Positions 1 through 6,020 of a stretch of 6,020 nt of DNA are shown piece by piece. Origin of the DNA: CAZAQB01 sp964487155 (GTDB lineage Bacteria > Pseudomonadota > Gammaproteobacteria > Nitrococcales > Nitrococcaceae); NCBI GenBank assembly GCA_964487155.1, contig CAZAQB010000191.1:1-6020 (forward strand). The letters run 5' to 3'. Position numbers and translations under genes: made by a program. Under the pieces are notes generated by a model. It did no database searches. It saw only the letters and a list, made by a program, of their open reading frames with translations, and was not told where the DNA came from. Positions within the stretch are counted from its first letter, which is position 1; every line of letters begins with the position of its first letter.

Positions 1-15
1 TCGTGCCAAATTCCG

Positions 16-54
16 GCCCAGTACCCAGTACCCAGTACCCAGTACCCAGTACCC
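16..54. repeat. Tandem heptamer array A (unit ACCCAGT)
   Basis: Five consecutive 7-bp units end in AGT at 22, 29, 36, 43 and 50. The first unit reads GCCCAGT and the other four ACCCAGT, followed by a partial ACCC. The array lies downstream of the lptG stop, outside any credible gene. On the minus strand, which is the lptG sense strand, it reads as runs of GGG separated by TACT. The unit differs at one base from the second array at 115-153, so the two probably belong to one repeat family. The function is unknown. Such units can change copy number by replication slippage. Confidence 0.9.
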
Positions 55-114
55 AAAAGCCTCCACCGCGAGCCCCGAGGCCGCAATCCGGCTCGGCCCT
101 CCCCGCAGCCCGCC

Positions 115-153
115 ACTCAGTCCCCAGTCCCCAGTCCCCAGTCCTCAGTCCCC
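115..153. repeat. Tandem heptamer array B (unit CCCCAGT)
   Basis: Five 7-bp units have AGT ending at 121, 128, 135, 142 and 149. They read ACTCAGT, three copies of CCCCAGT and CCTCAGT, then a trailing CCCC. The outer units are degenerate and the inner ones identical, as expected of a slippage-grown array. It ends 6 bp before the lptG stop codon. The unit is the same as, or very close to, the heptamer I recall as the STRR1 repeat of filamentous cyanobacteria (from memory, not checked). The 59 bp between the arrays hold only a weak inverted repeat (69-74 with 90-95). No gene is seen in positions 1-158. Confidence 0.9.
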
Positions 154-158
154 GCGCC

Positions 159-1223
159 TCAGCGCGTCCGCCGGATGGCCACCAGCGCAACGGCCGCCAC
201 CAGCACAGTGGGGCCGAAGGCGGAGATCACCGGCGGCAAGCCGTACACCAGCCCGGCCCGGTTGAGGAATCGGTTCAGCAGAAAGAAGCCGATGCCGATC
301 AGCACGCCAAGGAACAGCTGCTGTCCGGCCCCGGCCCGGCGCACCTGGCCGAAAGCAAGCGGCACGGTGAGCAGCAGCATGGCGAGGGTGGCGAAAGGCA
401 TGGCGAGCTTCACCCAGAAGGCCAGCCGGTACTGGGCGGCGGGCAGGCCGTTGCGCTCCAGATAGCGGCTGTAGGTGAACAGCTCCGAGATGGGCAGGCT
501 CTCCGGCTCGCGCACCACCACCTCCAGCACGTCGGGGCGCAGGCTGGTGTCCCAGGCGGCCTGCTGCGGGCGATCCACCCGCACCCCCGACTCGGTGAAG
601 CGGGTCACCACCGGCCGCACCAGCTCCCAGCGGCCGTCCCGGTAGTGGGCCACGGGGGCCTCGGTGATGCGCGCCAGGCGGCCATCGGGCTCGCGCAGGA
701 ACACCCGCACCCCTTCGAGGCGCCGGGGCTCGGAGGCACGGCGCACGTGCAGGAAACGCGCCCCGTCCCGGGCCCAGAAACTGCCGCCGCCACCGCTGGC
801 CACGCCTTCGGCCAAGGCCGACGAGCGGACCTGGCGGGCCCAGTCGCCGGCCCGGGGCGCCGCCCACTCTCCCAGGGCCAGGGCGGCAAGGCTGAGCCAG
901 AGGCCGGCGGCCAGCACGGCCCTTGCGATCTGCGCCGCGGACACCCCGGCCGCGCGCATGGCCACCAGCTCGTGGCGGGCCGCCAGGCCGCCCAGGCCCA
1001 TGAGGGCGCCGATGAGGGTGGCTACCGGAAACGCATCGTAGGCCCGCTGCGGCAGGATGAGCAGCACATAGACCAGCGCATGGTCGATGCCGTAGCCGTC
1101 CTCCCCCACGTCCCGCAATTCGTCGATGAAGTCGAACAGCAGGATCAAGGCCAGGATCACCGTCAGGGCCGCCAGGCTGCCGCCCACCACGGTGCGGCCG
1201 AGATAGCCGTGCAGCCGCCTCAT
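159..1223 (-). CDS. lptG: LPS export ABC transporter permease LptG
   Basis: This is the inner-membrane permease that pairs with LptF and the ATPase LptB (LptB2FG) to extract lipopolysaccharide from the inner membrane and feed it to the LptC-LptA bridge. The 354-residue product is close to the 360 of E. coli LptG. It starts MRRLHGYLGRTVVGG and has membrane segments near residues 12-32, 50-80 and 100-118, a periplasmic beta-rich domain at about 122-262, and further membrane segments near 268-290, 300-320 and 333-350. The stretch GALMGLGGLAARHELVAM (72-89) matches the conserved cytoplasmic coupling region. Glu85 aligns with E. coli LptG Glu88, which contacts LptB. The C-terminal 'LVYGLPPVISAFGP' is a family hallmark. 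I chose the ATG at 1223 because it overlaps the lptF stop (ATGA) and matches the family N-terminus. The frame stays open to 1919 inside lptF, but those residues resemble no LptG. No strong ribosome binding site is visible, so translation is probably coupled to lptF. Confidence 0.96.
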   Translation of the reverse strand: MRRLHGYLGRTVVGGSLAALTVILALILLFDFIDELRDVGEDGYGIDHALVYVLLILPQRAYDAFPVATLIGALMGLGGLAARHELVAMRAAGVSAAQIARAVLAAGLWLSLAALALGEWAAPRAGDWARQVRSSALAEGVASGGGGSFWARDGARFLHVRRASEPRRLEGVRVFLREPDGRLARITEAPVAHYRDGRWELVRPVVTRFTESGVRVDRPQQAAWDTSLRPDVLEVVVREPESLPISELFTYSRYLERNGLPAAQYRLAFWVKLAMPFATLAMLLLTVPLAFGQVRRAGAGQQLFLGVLIGIGFFLLNRFLNRAGLVYGLPPVISAFGPTVLVAAVALVAIRRTR

Positions 1224-2293
1224 CGACGCACCCGGGCGAGCAGGCGGTAGCTCCACTGCAGCCAGGCCAGCCCCACGGCCAGGGCGGCAAGATGTACCCA
1301 CCACAGACCGATCCAGCCCGGGACCTGGGCGTCGCGGAGGGTGTCCTGGGCGGTGGTGAGACCGTTCATGTAGAGCACGAACACCAGCGCCGCCACCACC
1401 AGCCGGCCATAGCGCCCGGAGCGGGGCGGCGCCCGGGACAGGGGCACGGCAATCAGGGTCAGCACCGGCAGGGTCAGAGCCATGGAGATGCGCCACTGCA
1501 GCTCGGCCACGTACCTGGGCCGGGGATCGCCCCAGAGCTCCGCGGTAGGCAGGGCCCGGCGGTGCAGGGACACCTGCACCGGCGAGGGCGTCAGCCGCAC
1601 GCCGTGCTCGGCGAACTCCAGCACCCGCCACTCGCCCTCGCCCGGCAGCCCCTCGTAGCGCACCCCGTCGCGCAGCACCAGGAAGCGCTCGCCGGTGTCC
1701 GGATCCACCGACTGGCTGGCCCGGTCTGCCACCACCACCACCAGCCTGCCGTTGGCCCGGCCCTGGGCGAACAGCTCGCGTGGCCCTTCCTCGAAACCGC
1801 CGGCATAGGCCATCCCATCCAGGGCCGGCACCTCGATGAACCGCCCCGGCGCCACCACCTGGAATTCCATGTCGCGGCGCGCCTCGGCCAGGGAGTGCTC
1901 CACCTGGGCCTCCGCCCACGGCGCCAGCACCAGCGCGAGGGCGGCCACCAGGGCGGTGGCCGGCAGGCTCACCAGGGCCAGGGCCCGGTAGAGCTGCGCC
2001 GGTCCTGCCCCGCAGCCGGCCATGGCGAACATCTCCGAGTCCCGGTAGAGCCGGCCGAAGGTGAGCACCATGGCCAGGAACAGGCTGCCGGGCAGCACCA
2101 CGCTGAGGCTCGCCACCGCCTTGTAGCCGAGCAGCACGAATACCACGTCCGCGGGCACCTCGCCGGCAATGGCCTCGCCCAGGTAGCGCACCAGGCGGTT
2201 GCTGACCATAACCGCCAGCAGCACCACCGCGATGGCGGCCCAGGCGAGCGCCACCTCCCGGGCGATGTAGCGGCTGAGACGGGTCGGCTTCAC
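1220..2293 (-). CDS. lptF: LPS export ABC transporter permease LptF
   Basis: This is the partner permease of LptG in the LptB2FG lipopolysaccharide exporter of the inner membrane. The product has 357 residues (E. coli LptF: 366). It begins MKPTRLSRYIAREV, followed by membrane segments near 13-34, 48-80 and 102-125, a periplasmic jelly-roll-type domain at about 127-265, and membrane segments near 270-286, 297-315 and 328-347. The motif PGSLFLAMVLTFGRLYRDSE (68-87) corresponds to the E. coli coupling region 'LPLSLFLGLLMTLGKLYTESE'. Glu87 aligns with the LptB-contacting Glu84 of E. coli. 'AELQWRISMALTLPVL' (263-278) matches 'AELNWRITLVFTVF'. The start is a GTG at 2293-2291, preceded at 7 bases by GGGTGA (2306-2301). 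The nearby ATG at 2298 is out of frame and stops after two codons. It is the first gene of the lptF-lptG operon, divergent from pepA as in E. coli. Confidence 0.96.
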   Translation of the reverse strand: MKPTRLSRYIAREVALAWAAIAVVLLAVMVSNRLVRYLGEAIAGEVPADVVFVLLGYKAVASLSVVLPGSLFLAMVLTFGRLYRDSEMFAMAGCGAGPAQLYRALALVSLPATALVAALALVLAPWAEAQVEHSLAEARRDMEFQVVAPGRFIEVPALDGMAYAGGFEEGPRELFAQGRANGRLVVVVADRASQSVDPDTGERFLVLRDGVRYEGLPGEGEWRVLEFAEHGVRLTPSPVQVSLHRRALPTAELWGDPRPRYVAELQWRISMALTLPVLTLIAVPLSRAPPRSGRYGRLVVAALVFVLYMNGLTTAQDTLRDAQVPGWIGLWWVHLAALAVGLAWLQWSYRLLARVRR

Positions 2294-2412
2294 GGCATCG
2301 TCACCCGCCGCTAGGCCGCGGACCGGGCAAAGCCGCGGAGTCTTGCATTACCATTACCCGACAGCGAGCCCGCGTCCGCGGCCCGCGCATCCCCGCTGAG
2401 CAGGAGGTTTCG
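2294..2412. promoter_or_regulatory. Divergent lptF / pepA control region
   Basis: These 119 bp separate the lptF and pepA starts, so promoters for both operons should lie here or reach into the gene ends. The only AT-richer patch is 2341-2358. Read on the minus strand it contains two adjacent hexamers resembling a -10 box (TAATGG 2356-2351 and TAATGC 2350-2345), but no good TTGACA-like box lies at the right distance. No convincing sigma-70 pair is seen on the plus strand. The palindrome CCGCGG occurs three times (2316-2321, 2333-2338, 2376-2381), flanked so that the octamer GCCGCGGA is present twice directly and once inverted. The regulatory role is inferred from gene orientation, not from a recognised site. 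Confidence 0.45.
2402..2407 (+). promoter_or_regulatory. Ribosome binding site of pepA
   Basis: A perfect AGGAGG lies 5 bases before the ATG at 2413. It is the strongest Shine-Dalgarno sequence in the window and fixes the pepA start. Confidence 0.9.
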
Positions 2413-3912
2413 ATGGAGTTCACGGTCAAGAGCGGCAGCCCCGAAAAGCAGCGGTCGGCCTGCGTGGTGGTCGGTGTCTTCCAGCCCCGGCGGCTGTCCG
2501 GGCCGGCGGCGGCGCTGGACAAGGCCGGCGACGGATTCATCTCAGCCCTGCTGCGCCGGGGCGACATGGACGGCCGCGCCGGCCAGAGCGTGATGCTCAC
2601 CCACGTGCCGGAACTCCCCTGCGACCGTGTCCTGCTGGTGGGCTGCGGCCGGGAGCGCGAATTCGACGACCAGGCCTACCGCCAGGCGCTGCAGACCATG
2701 ACCGGCGTCCTGCAGGACTGCGGCGCCGCCGAGGCGACATGCTATCTCACCGAGCTGCCGGTGCGGGGCCGGGAGATCCCCTGGCGGGTGCGCGATGCGG
2801 TGCTCGCCGTGGACGCCGCAACCTACCGCTTCGAAGGTTTCAAGAGCAAGCGGGACAACCCCCGCCGGCCGCTGCGCAAGCTGATCTTCAGCGTGCCCAG
2901 CCGGCGCCAGCTGGCCCCCGGCGAGCAGGCGGTGCGCGAAGGGCAGGCCATCGCCGGCGGCTCGGCCCTGGCCCGGGACCTAGGCAACATGCCGCCCAAT
3001 GTCTGTCATCCCACCTATCTGGCAGAGCGGGCGCTGGCCCTGGCGGAGCAGCACCCGGCGCTCGATGCCCACGTGCTGGGGCCGGCCGAGATGGAGGCGC
3101 TGGGCATGAACACCCTGCTGGCCGTGTCCCGGGGCAGCCGCCAGGAACCGCGCCTGATCGTGTTCGAGTACCGGGGAGCCGGCGAGGAGGAACGCCCCCA
3201 CGCCCTGGTAGGCAAGGGCATCACCTTCGACACCGGCGGCATCTCGCTCAAGCCCGGCGAGGCCATGGACGAGATGAAATACGACATGTGCGGCGCCGCC
3301 AGCGTGTTCGGCACCGTATCCGCCTGCGCCGAGCTCGGCCTGCCCATCAACCTGGTGGGCCTTGTCGCCGCCGCCGAGAACATGCCCGACGGCAACGCCA
3401 GCCGGCCGGGGGACATCGTCACCAGCCTCTCCGGCCAGACCGTGGAGATTCTCAACACCGACGCCGAGGGGCGCCTGGTGCTGTGCGATGCGCTGACTTA
3501 CGTGGAGCGCTTCAAGCCCCGCAGCGTGGTGGACATCGCCACCCTCACCGGCGCCTGCATCATCGCCCTGGGCCACCATGCTCACGCCCTGCTGGGCAAC
3601 AGCCAGCCGCTGGTCAACGAAATCCTGGCCGCCGGCCGCGAGATCGGCGACCGCGCCTGGGAACTGCCGCTGTGGGACGAGTACCAGGAGCAGCTGAAGA
3701 GCAACTTCGCCGACATGGCCAATATCGGCGGCCGCCCGGCCGGCACCATCACCGCCGCCTGCTTCCTGTCGCGGTTCGCGAAGAAGCAGCGCTGGGCCCA
3801 CCTGGACATCGCCGGCACCGCCTGGAAGAGCGGCAAGGAGAAGGGCGCCACCGGCCGCCCGGTGCCGCTGCTCACCCAGTATCTGCTGGACCGCGCCCAG
3901 GCACCCGGCTGA
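2413..3912 (+). CDS. pepA: Leucyl aminopeptidase PepA (peptidase family M17)
   Basis: This is a cytoplasmic metallo-aminopeptidase that removes N-terminal residues, preferably leucine, from peptides and works as a hexamer with two divalent metals per active site. The 499 residues compare with 503 in E. coli. The N-terminal domain spans about 1-165 and the catalytic domain the rest. Metal and catalytic residues all appear: Lys268 and Asp273 in VGKGITFDTGG, Lys280, Asp291 in MKYDMCGAA, and Asp350, Glu352 and Arg354 in the family signature NTDAEGRL (348-355). They sit two positions below their E. coli counterparts, which suggests near-collinear alignment. E. coli PepA is also a DNA-binding protein in carAB control and cer/XerCD recombination. 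Whether this protein does that cannot be told from the sequence. The start is set by the AGGAGG at 2402. The stop TGA shares its last base with the holC ATG. It is the first gene of the plus-strand cluster. Confidence 0.98.
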   Translation: MEFTVKSGSPEKQRSACVVVGVFQPRRLSGPAAALDKAGDGFISALLRRGDMDGRAGQSVMLTHVPELPCDRVLLVGCGREREFDDQAYRQALQTMTGVLQDCGAAEATCYLTELPVRGREIPWRVRDAVLAVDAATYRFEGFKSKRDNPRRPLRKLIFSVPSRRQLAPGEQAVREGQAIAGGSALARDLGNMPPNVCHPTYLAERALALAEQHPALDAHVLGPAEMEALGMNTLLAVSRGSRQEPRLIVFEYRGAGEEERPHALVGKGITFDTGGISLKPGEAMDEMKYDMCGAASVFGTVSACAELGLPINLVGLVAAAENMPDGNASRPGDIVTSLSGQTVEILNTDAEGRLVLCDALTYVERFKPRSVVDIATLTGACIIALGHHAHALLGNSQPLVNEILAAGREIGDRAWELPLWDEYQEQLKSNFADMANIGGRPAGTITAACFLSRFAKKQRWAHLDIAGTAWKSGKEKGATGRPVPLLTQYLLDRAQAPG

Positions 3913-4349
3913 TGGACAGCGCATCCCCCAGGGTCGACTTCTACCTGGTGGACGGCGGCGAGCCCGCCCGCGAGGCGTTCTGCTGCCGGCTGGTGGAGAA
4001 AGCCTACCGCGCGGGTTACCGGGTTCACCTGCGGACCCCGGACCGGGCGGCTGCCGAGCGGCTGGACAACCGGCTGTGGACCTTCCGGCCCGGCAGCTTC
4101 GTCCCCCACGCCCTGCTCGCCGAGGCGGAGGACGAGCCGGTGACCCTGGGCGAGACCCTGCCGGCGGAGGCCGGGGGCCTGCTGGTGAACCTGGGCGAGG
4201 CGCCCGCCCTGGATGCCTGTCCCTGGTCGCGGATCGCCGAGGTGGCGGCCGCGGGCGGGCCCGAACTGGACGCCGCCCGGAGACGCTTCAAGGCCTACCG
4301 CGAGGCCGGCTGCGAGCCCCGCCACCACCGCATCAGGGACGCCTCGTGA
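3912..4349 (+). CDS. holC: DNA polymerase III subunit chi (HolC)
   Basis: Chi is the accessory clamp-loader subunit that, with psi (HolD), links the DNA polymerase III holoenzyme to single-strand binding protein at the fork. The 145 residues match the usual length (E. coli 147). Family landmarks are an early 'VDFYLV' strand (8-13), 'RLDNRLWTFRPGSFVPH' (50-66), which parallels E. coli 'RLDEALWARPAESFVPH', and a C-terminal 'RFKAYREAG' (125-133), which parallels 'RYKAYRVAG'. The middle (about 67-120) is divergent and rich in Glu and Ala, as is common in this family. The ATG overlaps the pepA stop by one base (TGATG), and only a weak CAGG lies upstream, so translation is probably coupled to pepA. 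Its stop overlaps the next gene by four bases. Confidence 0.95.
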   Translation: MDSASPRVDFYLVDGGEPAREAFCCRLVEKAYRAGYRVHLRTPDRAAAERLDNRLWTFRPGSFVPHALLAEAEDEPVTLGETLPAEAGGLLVNLGEAPALDACPWSRIAEVAAAGGPELDAARRRFKAYREAGCEPRHHRIRDAS

Positions 4350-4684
4350 CCGACGGCGGCGAGGATCCCGGCCTCTACCTGGACGCCGACGGGCTGCCCA
4401 TCCTGTTCGACGTGGTGGTGGCCGGCGACTTCCTGCACGGTGCCGGCTACGACTTCGGGCGCTGGGGCGGGCGCGGCGCCCCCGCCGGCCCCGGCTCGGC
4501 GCTGGAGCAGGCCGCCGGCACCGACCCGGCACTGCCCCCGGAGGCCGCCTCGGACCTGGAGCGGCGCATCCGCGAGGCGGTACAGGCCGCCCTGCCCCGG
4601 GCCGCCGAGCAGGCGGTGCGCAACCTGCGCCGCAGCGTCGGCCGCGACTCCGAGGCCGGCGGGCCCTGGCCCCGCGACGATTGA
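4346..4684 (+). CDS. Conserved-type hypothetical protein between holC and valS
   Basis: I do not recognise a named family with certainty. The GTG start at 4346 overlaps the holC stop (GTGA) and is preceded at 6 bases by AGGGA (4335-4339). The 112-residue product has three parts. An N-terminal segment carries 'LPILFDVVVAGD' (17-28). A Gly/Pro/Ala-rich linker spans about 32-65. A charged, probably helical stretch (66-99, starting near 'EAASDLERRIREAV' and ending 'NLRRSV') leads to a polar tail. There is no signal peptide or membrane segment, so it is probably cytoplasmic. The layout, a short hydrophobic 'IPVLTDVV'-like motif followed by a C-terminal helix, recalls small uncharacterised proteins such as the betaproteobacterial DUF2486 group and the unnamed gene that I recall between holC and valS in Pseudomonas. 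That resemblance is from memory. The overlap, ribosome binding site and open frame support a real gene. Its function is unknown. Confidence 0.8.
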   Translation: MTDGGEDPGLYLDADGLPILFDVVVAGDFLHGAGYDFGRWGGRGAPAGPGSALEQAAGTDPALPPEAASDLERRIREAVQAALPRAAEQAVRNLRRSVGRDSEAGGPWPRDD

Positions 4685-4748
4685 TGCAGCGCCGTATACA
4701 CTGGCACCTGCTCTGAACCCACGAGAACGGCCCGGATTCCACAGCCCC

Positions 4749-6020
4749 ATGGACAAGACCTACCAACCCCACGCCATCGAGCGGCGCTGGTACGAGCACT
4801 GGGAACGCCAGGAGTACTTCCGCCCCCGGGGTAACGGCGTCCCCTACTGCATCATGATCCCGCCGCCCAACGTCACCGGCACCCTGCACATGGGGCACGC
4901 CTTCCAGGACACCATCATGGACGTCCTGATCCGCTACCACCGCATGCGCGGCGAGCGCACCCTCTGGCAGCCGGGCACCGACCACGCCGGCATCGCCACC
5001 CAGATGGTGGTGGAACGCCAGCTCGCGCTGGAGGGGATGACCCGGCACGACCTGGGGCGGGAGCAGTTCGTGGAACGGGTCTGGGAGTGGAAGGCCCACT
5101 CCGGAGGCACCATCCAGAACCAGCTGCGGCGCATGGGCGCCTCGGTGGACTGGACCCGGGAGCGCTTCACGATGGACGAGGGCCTCTCCGAGGCCGTGGT
5201 CGAGAGCTTCGTGCGGCTCTACGACGAGGGGCTCATCTACCGCGGCCAGCGGCTGGTGAACTGGGACCCGGTGCTGCACACCGCGGTCTCCGACCTGGAG
5301 GTCAACTCCGAGGAGGAGCGCGGCCACCTCTGGCATATGCGCTATCCCCTGGCCGACGGCAGCGGCCACGTCACGGTGGCCACCACCCGCCCGGAGACCA
5401 TGCTCGGCGACACCGCCGTGGCCGTGCACCCGGAAGACGAGCGCTACCGCCACCTGATCGGCCGGACCATCCGCCTGCCGCTCGCCGAGCGGGACATCCC
5501 GGTGATCGCCGACGACTATGTGGACCCGGCCTTCGGCAGCGGCTGCGTGAAGATCACCCCGGCCCACGACTTCAACGACTACGAGGTGGGGCTGCGCCAC
5601 GACCTGCCACTGATCAACATCTTCACGGCGGACGCATCAATCAACGACGCCGGCCCGGAGGCCTACCGGGGCCTGGACCGCTTCGAGGCCCGCAAGCGCA
5701 TCGTGGCCGACCTGGAGGCCGCCGGCCTGCTGGAGCGGGTCGACGAGCACAAGCTCATGGTGCCGCGGGGTGATCGCACCGGCGCGGTCATCGAGCCCTA
5801 CCTCACCGACCAGTGGTACGTGGACCTGACCCGGGAGGTGCAGCCCGACGGCCGGCCCGGCGGGCGGGCCGCCATCACCGATCCGGCCATCGAGGCGGTG
5901 CGCAGCGGGCGCATCCGCTTCGTGCCCGGCAACTGGGACAAGACCTATTACAACTGGCTGGAGGGCATCCAGGACTGGTGCATCAGCCGCCAGATCTGGT
6001 GGGGCCACCGCATCCCCGCC
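4749..6020 (+). CDS. valS: Valyl-tRNA synthetase ValS (N-terminal 424 codons; runs off the window)
   Basis: This class I synthetase charges tRNA-Val with valine and hydrolyses misactivated threonine. The frame stays open from the ATG to the window end, giving 424 residues of an expected ~900-950. The N-terminus MDKTYQPHAIERRWYEHWE parallels E. coli MEKTYNPQDIEQPLYEHWE, which fixes the start. The class I HIGH motif is HMGH (47-50) within 'PPPNVTGTLHMGHAF'. 'PGTDHAGIATQ' follows near 75-86. The editing domain shows TTRPE (212-216) and 'HDFNDYE' (273-279), both conserved in proofreading ValRS. 'DWCISRQIWWGHRIP' (409-423) marks the return to the catalytic fold. KMSKS, the anticodon-binding domain and the C-terminal coiled coil lie beyond the window. 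A 64-bp gap separates it from the preceding gene, and no strong ribosome binding site is visible; CGGA at 4733-4736 is distant. It probably shares the pepA operon transcript, though it may have its own promoter. Confidence 0.98.
   Translation, partial: MDKTYQPHAIERRWYEHWERQEYFRPRGNGVPYCIMIPPPNVTGTLHMGHAFQDTIMDVLIRYHRMRGERTLWQPGTDHAGIATQMVVERQLALEGMTRHDLGREQFVERVWEWKAHSGGTIQNQLRRMGASVDWTRERFTMDEGLSEAVVESFVRLYDEGLIYRGQRLVNWDPVLHTAVSDLEVNSEEERGHLWHMRYPLADGSGHVTVATTRPETMLGDTAVAVHPEDERYRHLIGRTIRLPLAERDIPVIADDYVDPAFGSGCVKITPAHDFNDYEVGLRHDLPLINIFTADASINDAGPEAYRGLDRFEARKRIVADLEAAGLLERVDEHKLMVPRGDRTGAVIEPYLTDQWYVDLTREVQPDGRPGGRAAITDPAIEAVRSGRIRFVPGNWDKTYYNWLEGIQDWCISRQIWWGHRIPA

Noticed and set aside
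55..95. Possible lptG terminator: inverted repeat 69-74/90-95 (CGAGCC/GGCTCG) with four T residues on the minus strand further on
   Set aside because: The 6-bp stem has a 15-base loop, and the short T run is separated from the stem by about ten bases. That is too weak to call a rho-independent terminator.
1..158. The paired repeats considered as a CRISPR array
   Set aside because: The units are 7 bp with no spacers between them inside each array, and there are no Cas genes. This is a simple tandem repeat.
3..1250. A 415-codon open frame on the plus strand over the heptamers and lptG
   Set aside because: It is antisense to lptG, and its N-terminal residues are a translation of the tandem repeat. 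The composition is that of a GC shadow.
1224..1919. Upstream extension of the lptG frame inside lptF, giving a 586-codon frame
   Set aside because: The extra 232 residues overlap lptF out of frame and look like shadow sequence. The ATGA overlap at 1220-1223 and the family N-terminus put the start at 1223. An automatic caller could mis-start here.
2739..3911. Upstream extension of the holC frame inside pepA
   Set aside because: Out of frame with pepA, rich in Arg, Gly, Pro and Ala, and unlike any chi subunit. HolC homology begins right after the ATG at 3912.
4681..4700. Possible valS promoter: TTGATG (4681-4686) and TATACA (4695-4700)
   Set aside because: The two boxes are only 8 bases apart instead of about 17, and no suitable -35 box lies at the right distance from TATACA. 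A valS promoter may exist but is not shown by this.
3582..5600. A 672-codon open frame on the minus strand opposite pepA, holC, the small gene and valS
   Set aside because: It lies antisense to four well-supported genes, is low-complexity in character (rich in Gly, Ala, Arg, Val, His), matches no family I know, and is expected where high-GC codons leave few stops on the opposite strand.

Overview
The window comes from a GC-rich (roughly 70% G+C by eye) proteobacterial chromosome, most likely a gammaproteobacterium. The evidence is the gene set and order: lptF-lptG diverging from pepA-holC-valS is the arrangement I know from Escherichia coli and, with one extra small gene between holC and valS, from Pseudomonas. 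HolC (chi) is typical of Beta- and Gammaproteobacteria. The genus cannot be read from the sequence. The base composition and the short tandem heptamers would suit a Chromatiales/Ectothiorhodospiraceae-like lineage, but that is inference.

Layout. Positions 1-158 are non-coding and hold two arrays of related 7-bp tandem repeats (16-54 and 115-153), just downstream of the lptG stop. On the minus strand lptF (2293-1220) and lptG (1223-159) form a two-gene operon joined by a 4-base ATGA overlap. They encode the paired membrane subunits of the lipopolysaccharide export transporter. A 119-bp divergent intergenic region (2294-2412) must serve both directions, but contains no clear consensus promoter. 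On the plus strand lie pepA (2413-3912), holC (3912-4349), an unnamed 112-codon gene (4346-4684) and the first 424 codons of valS (4749 to beyond the window end). The first three overlap by 1 and 4 bases, and valS follows after 64 bp.

How the genes fit together. The two operons are housekeeping: LPS transport to the outer membrane, leucyl aminopeptidase, the chi subunit of the DNA polymerase III clamp loader, and valyl-tRNA synthetase. Their association looks like ancestral synteny, not one pathway. All identified proteins keep the key residues visible here, and no gene in the window appears broken. Very long open frames opposite and out of frame with these genes are artefacts of high GC.

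I did not find a new multi-gene system. The least explained items are the paired heptamer arrays, with G-quadruplex potential on the lptG coding strand, and the small protein between holC and valS, which carries an 'LPILFDVVV' motif and a C-terminal charged helix.
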